Source: Cyanobacteria bacterium OH_CBrB_359
Lineage (GTDB): Bacteria; Cyanobacteriota; Vampirovibrionia; Gastranaerophilales; Gastranaerophilaceae
DNA: 64,000 nucleotides
Direction of reading: 5' to 3'
NCBI GenBank assembly: GCA_023433065.1
Contig: JAEZET010000004.1
Coordinates: 806,001-870,000 of the forward strand
Part shown: positions 52,601 to 60,909 of the stretch, piece after piece
Layout: the number at the start of each line of letters is the position of its first letter
How positions within the stretch are numbered: the first letter of the stretch is position 1
Translations under genes and position numbers: made by a program
Notes under the pieces: model-generated
The model's input: only the letters and a program-made list of their open reading frames with translations
What the model was told of the DNA's origin: nothing
Database searches by the model: none

Positions 52601-53553
52601 ATAAAGCAAATATTGATTTCTTAAAGTTAAAAGCAAAAGGTATTGCAATGGGACTAAGATTAAGGCAGGCCTTTGCAGAGATTTGTACTGATTCTAATGA
52701 AATAGAAGCGATTAATAAAGCTATTGCAAATTTGTCTTCAGGTAAATTTAACGGAAAAGTTATTGATTCAGATGCATTTGCAAACAGACCTTTTGAAATG
52801 GTTATATCTGATGTGCTTGATGAAGCTTCAAGGCTTGGATTAAAAATGGGTAAAGTTCGCAAAAATGAATTAGGAGCTAAAACTCTTGGAGTTATACTAA
52901 CCCCTGCATACGATAAGTACTATAGTATTTATAAAACAATGGTTACACTTCCAGGCGAAGTAACAGATTTTGCAGGAGATAAGCAAAGCTTGTCCGGTTT
53001 TGAAACAAAAGCTAAAAACTATGGGCAGCAAAATAGAAACATAATTAGACATGAATGGTTAGAAGATCCTGGAAGACCTTATGTTAAAGAATTTTATGAC
53101 AATATGAATAACATTCTTGCTTTAAGAAAAAATCCTAAATTAAGCGCATTAAATGACGGGATTCCAGTATCCGTAAGAACTGTTCAGGGTAAAGATAAAA
53201 AAGAAACCGTATATCCTCTTCTAAGATATAATGACAAAGGTTCTGTAGTTCTTACTCTTTATACAACAACAGGTGCCGACTTAGATAATAACAAACCTAT
53301 GAATAGAGATACTGTAAGAGTCGATAAACTTGAAATCGATACAAAAGATAAGGTTAAAGAAGGTTTATTTGCAGGTATTAAAAACGGAACCCAATTTAAA
53401 AGCACAAGACCCGGAGATAATTCTGTTTATAGAATTTACAGATGGGATAACACAGGTGCTTACACTCTTCAGAGATTTTCTGCCAATGGAGAAGTTCTTC
53501 CAATAGAGATTAAGCCTTCAGATTATAATGCTTTAGTACTTTATAAAGAATAA
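49687..53553 (+). CDS. Very large GH13 (alpha-amylase superfamily)-like protein
   Basis: A protein of 1288 residues from GTG 49687, which has AAGGAG 6 bases upstream; TTG at 49630 is less likely. Catalytic GH13 blocks are spread over the chain: GLGWRID784AAKDV (nucleophile Asp), TTAE832ITDLGG (acid/base Glu) and FIGNHD937KPR (stabilising Asp). An early part VIKMLPDLAKQGYKRIVGMP and LVNEGLEGVHFSHVLKWG resembles the barrel start. There is no Sec signal; the N-terminus is HVNGISVQNKSVSFGGY. Probably a glucan-acting enzyme or maltosyl-transferase relative; the substrate is unknown. Confidence 0.7.
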   Translation: MHVNGISVQNKSVSFGGYKRFMNENGFKVQKFFYPFDPDRYDVEVEFYDAIQDKKGNVLVTDTKKPVFKMPLDPQTGLSDEFDPDDYFSDKDKFAYRFRIKDKVDGSEKFAFDAGKVTNPFSNESKDKFNIIFQNRSVINKSGPMHLIMVDEYYPGYVRNPKTGKIEMDKALREKALGSVRTHTNKLGGNFLGVIKMLPDLAKQGYKRIVGMPFTKDTLSSHLYWTQNAVQLAPQFGTMEDFKEMQVELFKNDMNWVADAALVNEGLEGVHFSHVLKWGEKSPYYNWFKVTGLENGVLSLGVLPNKENKSEFVRFKLVNAPVKLAGEKLEKNDKYNPAKPTYLQLYDERLASKEQQTNDKIIQNYDKNNTDNSYEIADHNDTIYPYYFEIKPEEFMENVVQYKKEKHTSEVNFKDVETMKQLFRFENFKIIEKSEGGFELWDGNSDIPKLNFYLGHMDQEFFNKFKDNKDDVLKKYSIGVNQVQDYAVSSGQYWTKLVADTQFEYLENVLRGVKSNPKSIMEELKSKAGKDIPTSVLDVMDENIVKNILDKNYEFPRLKGLEPKNDYVLKNIMGYQIDSLPVGDDVLSILASPYISKRATIEEEIGLSRFDIYTSGYDNLPDEYKKPYLMMDQVYKQDVLPIVIGTLSNINKNMQLFDGENVTDLGKYVIQEIVPDLTQYLLIKSLDPNAEIKTLPNGKFDFASVDSESINLKALKIKGITPNDEAIKVVSTMKKNLKGLAGADTQELFTKQLKVRLKGANEVSYKLADVIMDRNEAGLGWRIDAAKDVASIDAARNKKDNILNAWESAIKFWTKFNQNVLKINPHAYTTAEITDLGGFIPETGLGRFASSTDAEQKFIEETGITSIANYSYFYSSIPGLYAASAENGKQRGEFNNISQIKKTIDGVDSSWKSNPGFLFHSPLDAVIHSYTFIGNHDKPRPLHFLALDMSLYFSDFSKDEHRDVAAMVLQKDKANIDFLKLKAKGIAMGLRLRQAFAEICTDSNEIEAINKAIANLSSGKFNGKVIDSDAFANRPFEMVISDVLDEASRLGLKMGKVRKNELGAKTLGVILTPAYDKYYSIYKTMVTLPGEVTDFAGDKQSLSGFETKAKNYGQQNRNIIRHEWLEDPGRPYVKEFYDNMNNILALRKNPKLSALNDGIPVSVRTVQGKDKKETVYPLLRYNDKGSVVLTLYTTTGADLDNNKPMNRDTVRVDKLEIDTKDKVKEGLFAGIKNGTQFKSTRPGDNSVYRIYRWDNTGAYTLQRFSANGEVLPIEIKPSDYNALVLYKE

Positions 53554-53584
53554 TCAGCTATTAATGTAGTGATTATTTATAATT

Positions 53585-53628
53585 AAATCCCTTTGTAGTA
53601 AAATTAGCTAATAAAGGGATTTCTTATG
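53585..53628 (+). promoter_or_regulatory. Hairpin that hides the ribosome site of cysS
   Basis: AAATCCCTTT (53585-53594) pairs perfectly with AAAGGGATTT (53613-53622) across an 18-base loop. The 3' arm contains the only Shine-Dalgarno-like AAAGGG, 7 bases before ATG 53626. Folding would block translation of cysS. No T-run follows, so it is unlikely to be the terminator of the gene before. Confidence 0.5.
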
Positions 53629-55071
53629 TTAAAAGTTTATAATTCATATTCAGATTCAATTGAAGAATTTGTGCCGATAAAGGAAAATGAAGTTACCATG
53701 TATGTTTGTGGTCCTACTGTCTATGATAACCCGCATTTGGGTCATGCCAGATGTTATATAACATGGGATATGGTGTACAGGTATCTGAAGTTTTTAGGCT
53801 ATAAAGTTACATATTGCAGGAATGTAACTGATGTTGACGATAAAATTTTAGCAAAAGCCAAAGCTGAAAATACCACTCAAGAAGCTATTGCCAAAAAATA
53901 TTATGATATTTTCTCTCAGAGCATGAAAAAACTCAATGTATTAAAACCTGACATTGAGCCATTCGCTACTAAACATATAGGAGAAATGATTTTAATTGTT
54001 AAAACTCTTATTGATAAAGGTTTTGCTTATGAATCTGAGGGAGACGTATATTTTAGGGTTAATAAATTTAAAAAGTATGGACAGCTAAGCAAACAACCTT
54101 TAGAAGACTTAGAAGCAGGAGCAAGAGTTGAAACTTCAGACAAAAAGGAAAACGTTTTAGATTTTGCACTATGGAAAAAAGATGAGATTGACGGATATAA
54201 AAGCCAATGGGGATTGGGTCGTCCTGGATGGCATATAGAGTGCAGTGCAATGTCAAAAAAACATCTAGGTGAGCAAATTGATATCCATGCAGGCGGTGCT
54301 GACTTGATTTTTCCTCATCATGAGAACGAAATTGCCCAGTCAGAATGTGCAAATGACAAGCAGTTTGTCAGATATTGGCTTCATAACGGTTTTGTAACTA
54401 TTAACAAAGAAAAAATGTCAAAATCACTAAAGAATTTCGTTACAATTGATGATTTGCTTGCTAATTATAGCTCTAATACAATAAGATTCTTTATTTTGAC
54501 AAATCATTATAGAATGCCTGTTGAATTTAATGATGAAGCTCTGTCTTCCGCACAAGCCGGGTTCAAACGTTTGAATACTGCGATAAATGACGTTTTATCC
54601 TTTTTAAATACTAATATAGAGACTATCTCTTTATTTGAAGAGGGGGTTGAGCATTTTAAGAATGCAATGAACAATGACTTAAATACTTCAAAGGCTCTTG
54701 CCATACTTTTTGATATCGCAACTAAGGCTAACAAGGCAAAAGATGAAAGAAATACTTTGGATGCTGCAATGTATGTGAAAACTTTAGTTTATTTATCATC
54801 AGTTTTAGGGTTTGTTCCTGAGAAGAAAGAATTATCAGAAGAAGAACTGGATAAACGTTTAAAAACAATTCTTACTGATTTGACTTTTCTTTCTGCAACA
54901 GATAGAGACTTGAATGGGAATGCATTAATGGGCAAAATTATCGAATATAGAAACAAAGCCCGTTTAGAAAAAAACTGGGGAATTGCTGACAAGATCAGAA
55001 ACACACTTGATTCTATTAATATAGTTCTCAAAGACAGCAAAGACGCAACTATCTGGGAAGAGAAAAATTAA
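53626..55071 (+). CDS. cysS: Cysteinyl-tRNA synthetase
   Basis: A 481-residue, full-length class I synthetase: VYDNPHLGHARCYITWD (HIGH site), WHIECSAMSKKHLG and HPHHENE-type zinc/Cys site (DLIFPHHENEIAQSE), and KEKMSKSLKNF (KMSKS). It charges tRNA-Cys. Its ribosome site lies in a hairpin (53585-53622), so translation may be controlled. Confidence 0.97.
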   Translation: MLKVYNSYSDSIEEFVPIKENEVTMYVCGPTVYDNPHLGHARCYITWDMVYRYLKFLGYKVTYCRNVTDVDDKILAKAKAENTTQEAIAKKYYDIFSQSMKKLNVLKPDIEPFATKHIGEMILIVKTLIDKGFAYESEGDVYFRVNKFKKYGQLSKQPLEDLEAGARVETSDKKENVLDFALWKKDEIDGYKSQWGLGRPGWHIECSAMSKKHLGEQIDIHAGGADLIFPHHENEIAQSECANDKQFVRYWLHNGFVTINKEKMSKSLKNFVTIDDLLANYSSNTIRFFILTNHYRMPVEFNDEALSSAQAGFKRLNTAINDVLSFLNTNIETISLFEEGVEHFKNAMNNDLNTSKALAILFDIATKANKAKDERNTLDAAMYVKTLVYLSSVLGFVPEKKELSEEELDKRLKTILTDLTFLSATDRDLNGNALMGKIIEYRNKARLEKNWGIADKIRNTLDSINIVLKDSKDATIWEEKN

Positions 55072-55187
55072 TATTAATTGCAGAGAATCATATTTTTTTC
55101 GAAAAACGGAACTTTTGTAAAAAATATTTGTCTACTATTTCAGAAGAATTTAGTTTAAGTCTGAATTGAGTAAAAGTTGGAATAAAA

Positions 55188-55210
55188 AACATACTCACAA
55201 GGAGTATGTT
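55188..55210 (-). terminator. Terminator of the 30-residue membrane peptide gene
   Basis: AACATACTC (55188-55196) pairs with GAGTATGTT (55202-55210), a perfect 9-bp stem with a 5-base loop. On the minus strand it is followed by a T-run (plus-strand A at 55184-55189). It lies 35 bases beyond the stop of the small gene and could also end cysS transcripts. Confidence 0.62.
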
Positions 55211-55244
55211 CTTTGTTTCACAGAAGGTAGACAATGCCACTCTG

Positions 55245-55337
55245 CTAATGTGCTGCACGTTTTTCCCAAATAGATGGGACGGCAATCAAACCTATGTACA
55301 TAACCAATCCGAAGAAAACGACATAAAATGCATCCAT
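55245..55337 (-). CDS. 30-residue single-helix membrane peptide
   Basis: ATG at 55337 follows AAGGAAG 7 bases upstream. The peptide reads MDAFYVVFFGLVMYIGLIAV and ends PSIWEKRAAH: one membrane helix and a short charged tail, like small subunits of membrane complexes. A good terminator lies downstream on the same strand. It was found by eye and is too short for usual gene finders; family unknown. Confidence 0.6.
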   Translation of the reverse strand: MDAFYVVFFGLVMYIGLIAVPSIWEKRAAH

Positions 55338-55440
55338 AACATAACTTCCTTAATAACTACACTTTTACTTTATTCCCGTTTTTCCAAAAAACTAAACATA
55401 TTAATAAAAAGTTTGTTAAAATAAGTAATACGAGGTCAAG

Positions 55441-55779
55441 ATGGATAAAATAAAAATTAAACAACTATTTGCGGATTTATGCTGTTCAAATTGCAAGAGC
55501 GATTTTACAGAAGAATCAATACAGATACTAAGAGAAGAACAGGGATTATTCGTCATACAGATTGTTTGTACAAAGTGCAATAAATCATTTGGTCTGGCTT
55601 TCTTGGGATTGGATTCGATAAATCTAAAATCAGATGAGGCTGAGGATTCTGATTTAAAATTGCAAATACAGGAGGGGCCACCCCCAATAAATACTGATGA
55701 TGTTATTGAGGCTCATAAGTTTATTGCAAGTCTGGATTCAGACTGGTCGAAATATATTCCTGAAGATTTTAAAGGCTAA
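55441..55779 (+). CDS. Small four-Cys zinc-ribbon-like protein
   Basis: A protein of 112 residues. Two CxxC pairs, LCCSNCKSDF (~residues 14-20) and VCTKCNKSF (~43-46), form a likely zinc ribbon. The C-terminal half is acidic (DEAEDSDLKLQIQEGPPP) and ends DWSKYIPEDF. Not recognised. CGAGGTCAAG precedes the ATG. Its stop overlaps the end of the convergent 5'-nucleotidase gene by 4 bases. Confidence 0.65.
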   Translation: MDKIKIKQLFADLCCSNCKSDFTEESIQILREEQGLFVIQIVCTKCNKSFGLAFLGLDSINLKSDEAEDSDLKLQIQEGPPPINTDDVIEAHKFIASLDSDWSKYIPEDFKG

Positions 55780-57269
55780 ACTATTTGAATTCTTCCGTCT
55801 TTTCTGATTTCAAATGGCTGATTATTTAACTTTTTGATATATTGTATTCCGCAGTCGCCGGTGTCAATTTTATATTTTTCAATTACGCTGTCTTCTCTGT
55901 TTAACATAGGCATTCCGTCTTTGCCTTCAAATAGGAAGTTGTTGTAAGTTGCAATATATTTTTTTGCAGGATCAGGATTATTTACATCAATTTTATGAAT
56001 GTTATTATTTTTGTCTATAAAGTTGGCTTCAATTACTTTGCCCTCTTTATTCATTTTATATGTAAGCCCTGAAACTTGTAATATTCCGGGTTTATGGTCG
56101 GGGGATGTTAAGGATTTTCCTCCGACATTGAGAACGTCAATAAGGTCTCTTTCTGAAAGATGTACTTTTACAAGATGGTTTTTGAAAGGAAATATGCTCA
56201 CTATGTCTCTTTCAGTTAAAGAGCCATTTGGCAACGTACCCCTTATACCTGCCGAATTGAAGAGCACTATATCTGAATCGGTCTCTTTTCTTACGGCATC
56301 ATTGAAAAAATTGATGTGAGGATTTTCTCCTGTAAGTAAATTTTCAGGGGACGGGTCTGAATGTTTTAATTGCCCCACTACCGGAGATGGTCCTAATACC
56401 TTATCTCCCATTATTTTCATCAAAAGGCTTTTGGGGTAATTCATTGTTTTTTCAACTTTGTTTTGTGCTTTGACTATAACTCCGTCTGAATTGTACTCTA
56501 AATTTAGTATTCCAAAGTGATTTCCGTCTCTTCCAGCCTGCGTAATTATTACAGGAGAGCCTTCTGGTGAGTAGAAGAGGTTGTGACCTTCTTTTATACC
56601 TTCAATTAAATCATGTGAATGTCCGCCTAAAATAACATCAATGCCTGAAATAGTTCGAGCTATCTCTTTTTCCTCCGGATATCCGGAATGAGAAAGTAGT
56701 ATAATCTTATTAATTCCTTGGGCTCTAAGTTTATCTACTTCTTCTTGAAGTTCTTTGTGAGTTTGCCTTGAGTCATCTATACTGATTCCGCCTAAAATTT
56801 CTTCGGCATTTTTAAGTCTGTCAGCTATATGCTGCGGTTGGATACCTATTATTCCGTACTTGTTTCCATTTTCTGTTATAACAGTTGAACGATAAACACT
56901 ATTTTTGAGAGGTGAATTTTCAGGTATGTTCATATTCATACCGAGATAAGTGGTTTTTTTTGATTGTCCTATTACTTTCTTAAGTAAAGGTATGGTTAAA
57001 TCAAACTCATGATTGCCAATTGTTGAGGCTTGTATTCCGGTTGTATTTAAAAACTCGGCGGTAACTGAGTTTGTTTTTTCATTTCCACCAATAAATATAT
57101 CACCTGAAGATAATTTCAATGCATCAATTTTCTTTTCTTTGACAAAAGAATCAAACTGCACTGAAGCGCTGGTTAATTGTTCCATTCTGGGCAGTTGGCC
57201 GTGTACATCATTAATATAAAAGATGGATGAGCTAATGTTTGGATTAACTGAACTTATACTTGATGCCAT
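55776..57269 (-). CDS. 5'-nucleotidase/UshA-like metallophosphatase without a signal peptide
   Basis: A protein of 497 residues. Metallophosphatase motifs: IFYINDVHGQL (Asp, His), LSSGDIFIGG, STIGNHEFD, LLSHSGYPEE and ILGGHSHDLI. The C-terminal 5'-nucleotidase domain (ETDSDIVLFNSAGIRG; LTERDIVSIFPFKN; YNNFLFEGKDGMP) is complete. It hydrolyses nucleotides or related phosphate esters. Relatives are exported; here the N-terminus is only MASSISSVNPNISSS, with no Sec signal. Location is therefore unclear. Confidence 0.88.
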   Translation of the reverse strand: MASSISSVNPNISSSIFYINDVHGQLPRMEQLTSASVQFDSFVKEKKIDALKLSSGDIFIGGNEKTNSVTAEFLNTTGIQASTIGNHEFDLTIPLLKKVIGQSKKTTYLGMNMNIPENSPLKNSVYRSTVITENGNKYGIIGIQPQHIADRLKNAEEILGGISIDDSRQTHKELQEEVDKLRAQGINKIILLSHSGYPEEKEIARTISGIDVILGGHSHDLIEGIKEGHNLFYSPEGSPVIITQAGRDGNHFGILNLEYNSDGVIVKAQNKVEKTMNYPKSLLMKIMGDKVLGPSPVVGQLKHSDPSPENLLTGENPHINFFNDAVRKETDSDIVLFNSAGIRGTLPNGSLTERDIVSIFPFKNHLVKVHLSERDLIDVLNVGGKSLTSPDHKPGILQVSGLTYKMNKEGKVIEANFIDKNNNIHKIDVNNPDPAKKYIATYNNFLFEGKDGMPMLNREDSVIEKYKIDTGDCGIQYIKKLNNQPFEIRKDGRIQIV

Positions 57270-57347
57270 TTAAATTCACACTTTACTAGTCCTACTAAGA
57301 ATAACTGTAAAAGATTTTTTTTTTGCTTAAAAATTCGATATTTAAAA

Positions 57348-58016
57348 CTAAATGTTACAATTTTTTATTTTTGATTCTGCTGCTGTAAGGTCTTCTATTG
57401 TTGTAATTTTAAAATTGGAGTATTCTCCTTCAACAATAAACACGCTTCCCCCCAAAAATTCTATTAGCCCTGCATCATCTGTAAAACTTTCACCTTTAAG
57501 ATCCTCATGTGCTTTCAAAATTAATTTATACTCAAATGCCTGAGGAGTCTGTATATTCCACAAATTGTCTCTTTTTAGTGTTTTTATTATTTTAAGGTCT
57601 TCATCGACAACTTTAATGGTATCAATTGTTTTAACAGCCACTGTTACCGCTTTTTGTTCCTTGACCTGTTCAATAGTCTTAAGTATAGTTTCTTTTTTAA
57701 TCAAGGGTCTTGCAGCATCATGTATTAGTACAAAGTCACATTCTTCAATTGCTGATAGGGCATTATAAACTGATTCTTGTCTGTTTTTTCCACCTTGAAT
57801 AATTTTTATATTTTTATATTCCTTTGTCATATTTTCTAATATTGGTATTAAACCCAAGGATGCAGGTATTATTATTTCTTCAATCTCTTCCATTTGGCTG
57901 AATAAATCAATTGAGTGCATAATTACGGGTTTGTTTGCTAAAACTTCAAGCAGTTTATTTTTTCCTTTGTATCTGGAAGAAGAGCCACCTGCCGGAATGA
58001 TTGCTTTAATTATCAT
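57348..58016 (-). CDS. ispD: 2-C-methyl-D-erythritol 4-phosphate cytidylyltransferase
   Basis: A protein of 222 residues. The CTP-binding loop is IIPAGGSSSRYKGKNK, with FVLIHDAARPLI and TVAVKTIDTIKV conserved. It makes CDP-methylerythritol in the MEP isoprenoid route, the route of cyanobacteria. It shares ATGA with thiL upstream. Confidence 0.95.
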   Translation of the reverse strand: MIIKAIIPAGGSSSRYKGKNKLLEVLANKPVIMHSIDLFSQMEEIEEIIIPASLGLIPILENMTKEYKNIKIIQGGKNRQESVYNALSAIEECDFVLIHDAARPLIKKETILKTIEQVKEQKAVTVAVKTIDTIKVVDEDLKIIKTLKRDNLWNIQTPQAFEYKLILKAHEDLKGESFTDDAGLIEFLGGSVFIVEGEYSNFKITTIEDLTAAESKIKNCNI

Positions 58017-58975
58017 AAATCCCTCTTAAAATGATTAAAACTTTTCTGATTGAATGTATCTTGAGTAATTTTGTAGTTATTATCCTTCATTTTAACATTA
58101 ACTACAAAATCATTTTGTTTTTCTATAACTTTTCCGATTTTATTGAATACGCTTTTGTCTAGCTTTTCATATACATATTCGGGGATGCTTGCAACAAGTT
58201 CATAGTCCTCGCCTCCCCAAAGTACCCAGTTTTGGTAGTCAAAGTTGTTATCTTTTGCAATATTTATGATATTGCTGTCGATTTTTATTTTGTCAAAATC
58301 TATTTCAATTGATTTATTGCTCTCAAGAGATATTTTAAATAAAGCATCAATAAGACCGTCTGAAGAATCCATTACTGCAATATTTTTATCAGTTTTTTCT
58401 AAAAGTATTAATGATTCTTTAATTCTGGGGATAGGGTTTATGTGGGTTTCAATTATATTTTGGGGTATTTTAATATCGTTTAAAAAAGCAAATAAAGCGC
58501 AAGAACTTGAACCGTGAATGCCTGTGGCTACAATTACATCACCTTCCTGGGCAAAGCTTCTTGATGAAATGTAGTTTGAGGATTTTTTCCCTATAGCAGT
58601 TACAGATATGAATATTTTTTCACTGCCTGTTATATCTCCTCCCACGACCTTTACTTTGTATTCTTCACAAATGTCATTTACGCCTTTATAAAAAGCTGTT
58701 ATAAATTCATCTGAAGTGTTCTCAGGCAAAGATAGAGAAATTAAAATGTATTTTGGGATTGATAAGCTGGCAGCAATATCACTTAAATTAACTGCTACAG
58801 CCTTTCTCCCAAGATAATATGGGGAAATAGTAGTTAAATTAAAATGGATATTTTCAACAAGAGTGTCTTGAGTTATAAAAATCCCAATGTCTTTTAAATA
58901 TGCGCAATCATCGCCAAGATAACTTGAATCTGAAAGAGTTTTTTTTATAATTTCTAAAAAATCCGTTTCTCTCAT
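58013..58975 (-). CDS. thiL: Thiamine-monophosphate kinase
   Basis: A protein of 320 residues. Metal and nucleotide sites: YLGDDCAYL at the N-terminus, VVGGDITGSEKIFISVTAIG, and AVMDSSDGLIDAL; WGGEDYELVASIP closes the site. It makes thiamine diphosphate from thiamine monophosphate. It is first of a pair with ispD. A ThiS-like carrier occurs elsewhere in the window (19709). Confidence 0.94.
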   Translation of the reverse strand: MRETDFLEIIKKTLSDSSYLGDDCAYLKDIGIFITQDTLVENIHFNLTTISPYYLGRKAVAVNLSDIAASLSIPKYILISLSLPENTSDEFITAFYKGVNDICEEYKVKVVGGDITGSEKIFISVTAIGKKSSNYISSRSFAQEGDVIVATGIHGSSSCALFAFLNDIKIPQNIIETHINPIPRIKESLILLEKTDKNIAVMDSSDGLIDALFKISLESNKSIEIDFDKIKIDSNIINIAKDNNFDYQNWVLWGGEDYELVASIPEYVYEKLDKSVFNKIGKVIEKQNDFVVNVKMKDNNYKITQDTFNQKSFNHFKRDL

Positions 58976-59107
58976 GAGTAAATTTTACCATTGAAACTTT
59001 TAAAAAGACATAATAAAGCTGTTTATATGCTCTTGTATGTTCATATGTTACGATATTAACAAATATATTACAGTGACTACTTTAATTTATTCTGTCAGCA
59101 AGTACAA

Positions 59108-59113
59108 TATAAT
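59108..59113 (+). promoter_or_regulatory. -10 box upstream of pgi
   Basis: A consensus TATAAT lies 28 bases before the pgi ATG at 59142. A weak TTTATT (59086-59091), 16 bases upstream, may serve as -35. Confidence 0.42.
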
Positions 59114-59141
59114 GTGTAGATTAGTTCTAAGAGGGATGATA

Positions 59142-60530
59142 ATGATTGAGTTTAGCTACAGTAACGTGCGTTCTGATGTAATTGGCGGTGAACACGGGCT
59201 TGATATTGATAATGAGTTTAACAATTATAAAGACACCATTACTAAAATCATTGCTGACCTCAATTCTAGAAAAGATAAGCCGGGGCAGTGGCTACAATGG
59301 ATGAATTTAGGGTATAACGAAGAAACTGTTTGGTATGCGAAAGAATATGCATCAATTGTTGAAGGTAGATTTGATAATATTTTGGTTCTGGGTATCGGCG
59401 GTTCTGCTCTAGGTGGGATAGCTGTTTGTGAAGCGTTATTGAAACCTTATTGGAATTTATTGACTCCTGAGCAAAGAAATAATTTACCGAGAATTTTCTT
59501 TTTGGATAACATTGATCCTGATCAGATTTTAGGTTTATTGGATGTTCTGGATCTCAAAAAAACTCTTGTTAATGTAATCACAAAGTCAGGTTCAACTGCG
59601 GAAACAATGTCTCAATTTATGATTATAAAAGACAGGCTGGAAAAAGAACTTGGTGATGATTACAGAAAAAATATTATAGCCACTACTGATAAACAAGTCG
59701 GAATTTTAAGGCAACTTTCAGATCAGGAAGGTTATAAAACATTTGTTGTTCCTGATGATGTAGGGGGCAGGTTTTCAGTGTTCTCGGCTGTAGGTTTAGT
59801 TCCGTTTGCGCTTGTTGGGATTGATATTGATGAAATTATACAGGGCGTTAAAGACATGGACTTGGTCTTGAAGAATATTGATATCTATCACAATATTGCT
59901 GCTCAAAATGCTTTAATTCATTATTTAATGGATATGCAAAAACATAAAAATATATCTGTTATGATGCCTTATTCAAGTCGTTTAAAATATATTTCTGATT
60001 GGTATGTTCAGCTTTGGGCAGAATCATTAGGTAAAGAATATAATAATAACGGGGATAAGGTTAACGTAGGACCGACTCCCGTCAAAGCTTTAGGGGCTAC
60101 CGACCAGCATTCTCAAATTCAACTTTATAATGAAGGACCTAATGATAAAGTTATCAGTTTTATCAGAGTTAAAGAATTTGATAATTTGCTTGAAATTCCT
60201 AATATATTTGAATATACGGGGATAGGTTATCTTGGCGGAAAAACTATTAATGATTTATTAGATGCGGAAGCGGATTCAACAAAAGTTGCACTGACTGACT
60301 TTAACAGACCAAATGTTACTATTACCCTTCCAAAAGTTGACGGTTATCATGTCGCACAACTTCTTTATATGCTGGAAGTGCAAACAGCAATAGCTGGTGA
60401 ATTATATAATATAAATACATTTGATCAACCAGGAGTTGAGCAGGCAAAAAATTATACATATGCTCTTATGGGTAGGGCTGGTTATGAAGAATCTGCTAAT
60501 ATTTTAAAAGAAAAAATGTCCAGAGCTTAA
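59142..60530 (+). CDS. pgi: Glucose-6-phosphate isomerase
   Basis: A protein of 462 residues from ATG 59142, chosen because AGAGGG lies 6 bases upstream. Earlier in-frame ATGs would place the -10 box inside the gene. Sugar-isomerase motifs: VLGIGGSALGGIAVCEALL, VITKSGSTAETMSQF, and DDVGGRFSVFSAVG. Glu and His catalytic residues lie in AESLGKEYN and ATDQHSQIQLY. It interconverts glucose- and fructose-6-phosphate. Confidence 0.94.
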   Translation: MIEFSYSNVRSDVIGGEHGLDIDNEFNNYKDTITKIIADLNSRKDKPGQWLQWMNLGYNEETVWYAKEYASIVEGRFDNILVLGIGGSALGGIAVCEALLKPYWNLLTPEQRNNLPRIFFLDNIDPDQILGLLDVLDLKKTLVNVITKSGSTAETMSQFMIIKDRLEKELGDDYRKNIIATTDKQVGILRQLSDQEGYKTFVVPDDVGGRFSVFSAVGLVPFALVGIDIDEIIQGVKDMDLVLKNIDIYHNIAAQNALIHYLMDMQKHKNISVMMPYSSRLKYISDWYVQLWAESLGKEYNNNGDKVNVGPTPVKALGATDQHSQIQLYNEGPNDKVISFIRVKEFDNLLEIPNIFEYTGIGYLGGKTINDLLDAEADSTKVALTDFNRPNVTITLPKVDGYHVAQLLYMLEVQTAIAGELYNINTFDQPGVEQAKNYTYALMGRAGYEESANILKEKMSRA

Positions 60531-60536
60531 CCGGTT

Positions 60537-60794
60537 TTATACGTATTGTTCTTCTTGAATCGCCACTGCTGAAATTTGATTAGACATAATACAAAACTTT
60601 TTTATGGGTCCTATTGTTTCTTTTTCAATTAATTTTGGAGTAGTAGAGCTTGTTTTAAGAAGCTGTGTGAACTCTTCATAAACAGCAATTGGGTTCTCAA
60701 AATATAAAACTAGTGGAGCTGCGCTACCTTTTGTAAAAATTAAAACAGATATTCTTGTTTTAAATTGAGGCGGCTGAGAAAATGCTTGTGGCAT
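60537..60794 (-). CDS. Small conserved-looking protein of unknown function
   Basis: A protein of 85 residues from ATG 60794, which has GAAGGGA 5 bases upstream; a longer frame to 60854 lacks such a site. SQPPQFKTRISVLIFTKG and PLVLYFENPIAVYEEFTQLL suggest a compact alpha/beta fold. Not recognised. It is convergent with pgi, 6 bases apart. Confidence 0.6.
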   Translation of the reverse strand: MPQAFSQPPQFKTRISVLIFTKGSAAPLVLYFENPIAVYEEFTQLLKTSSTTPKLIEKETIGPIKKFCIMSNQISAVAIQEEQYV

Positions 60795-60859
60795 GACTAT
60801 CCCTTCAAATATTGTGTATATCCATAAGGTAATAAATTTATTGGTAATTGTCAATAAGC

Positions 60860-60890
60860 AAAAGGAGCCTTAAATTAAGACTCCTTTTTT
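60860..60890. terminator. Terminator hairpin after the helical-repeat protein gene
   Basis: AAAAGGAG and CTCCTTTT enclose CTTAA/TTAAG with one mismatch between the stems. T-runs occur on both strands. It lies 20 bases past the stop of the minus-strand gene at 60910. Confidence 0.6.
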
Positions 60891-60909
60891 ATATATATTA
60901 TGGATTGAT

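Noticed and set aside
55206..55424. 72-codon plus-strand frame over the small membrane peptide
   Set aside because: It starts inside a terminator hairpin, lacks a ribosome site, and overlaps the better-supported 30-residue gene on the other strand.
49510..57337. Exact 15-base repeat TTGCTTAAAAATTCG at 49510 and 57323, each upstream of a minus-strand gene
   Set aside because: In 64 kb of AT-rich sequence several chance 15-base matches are expected, and flanking bases differ.
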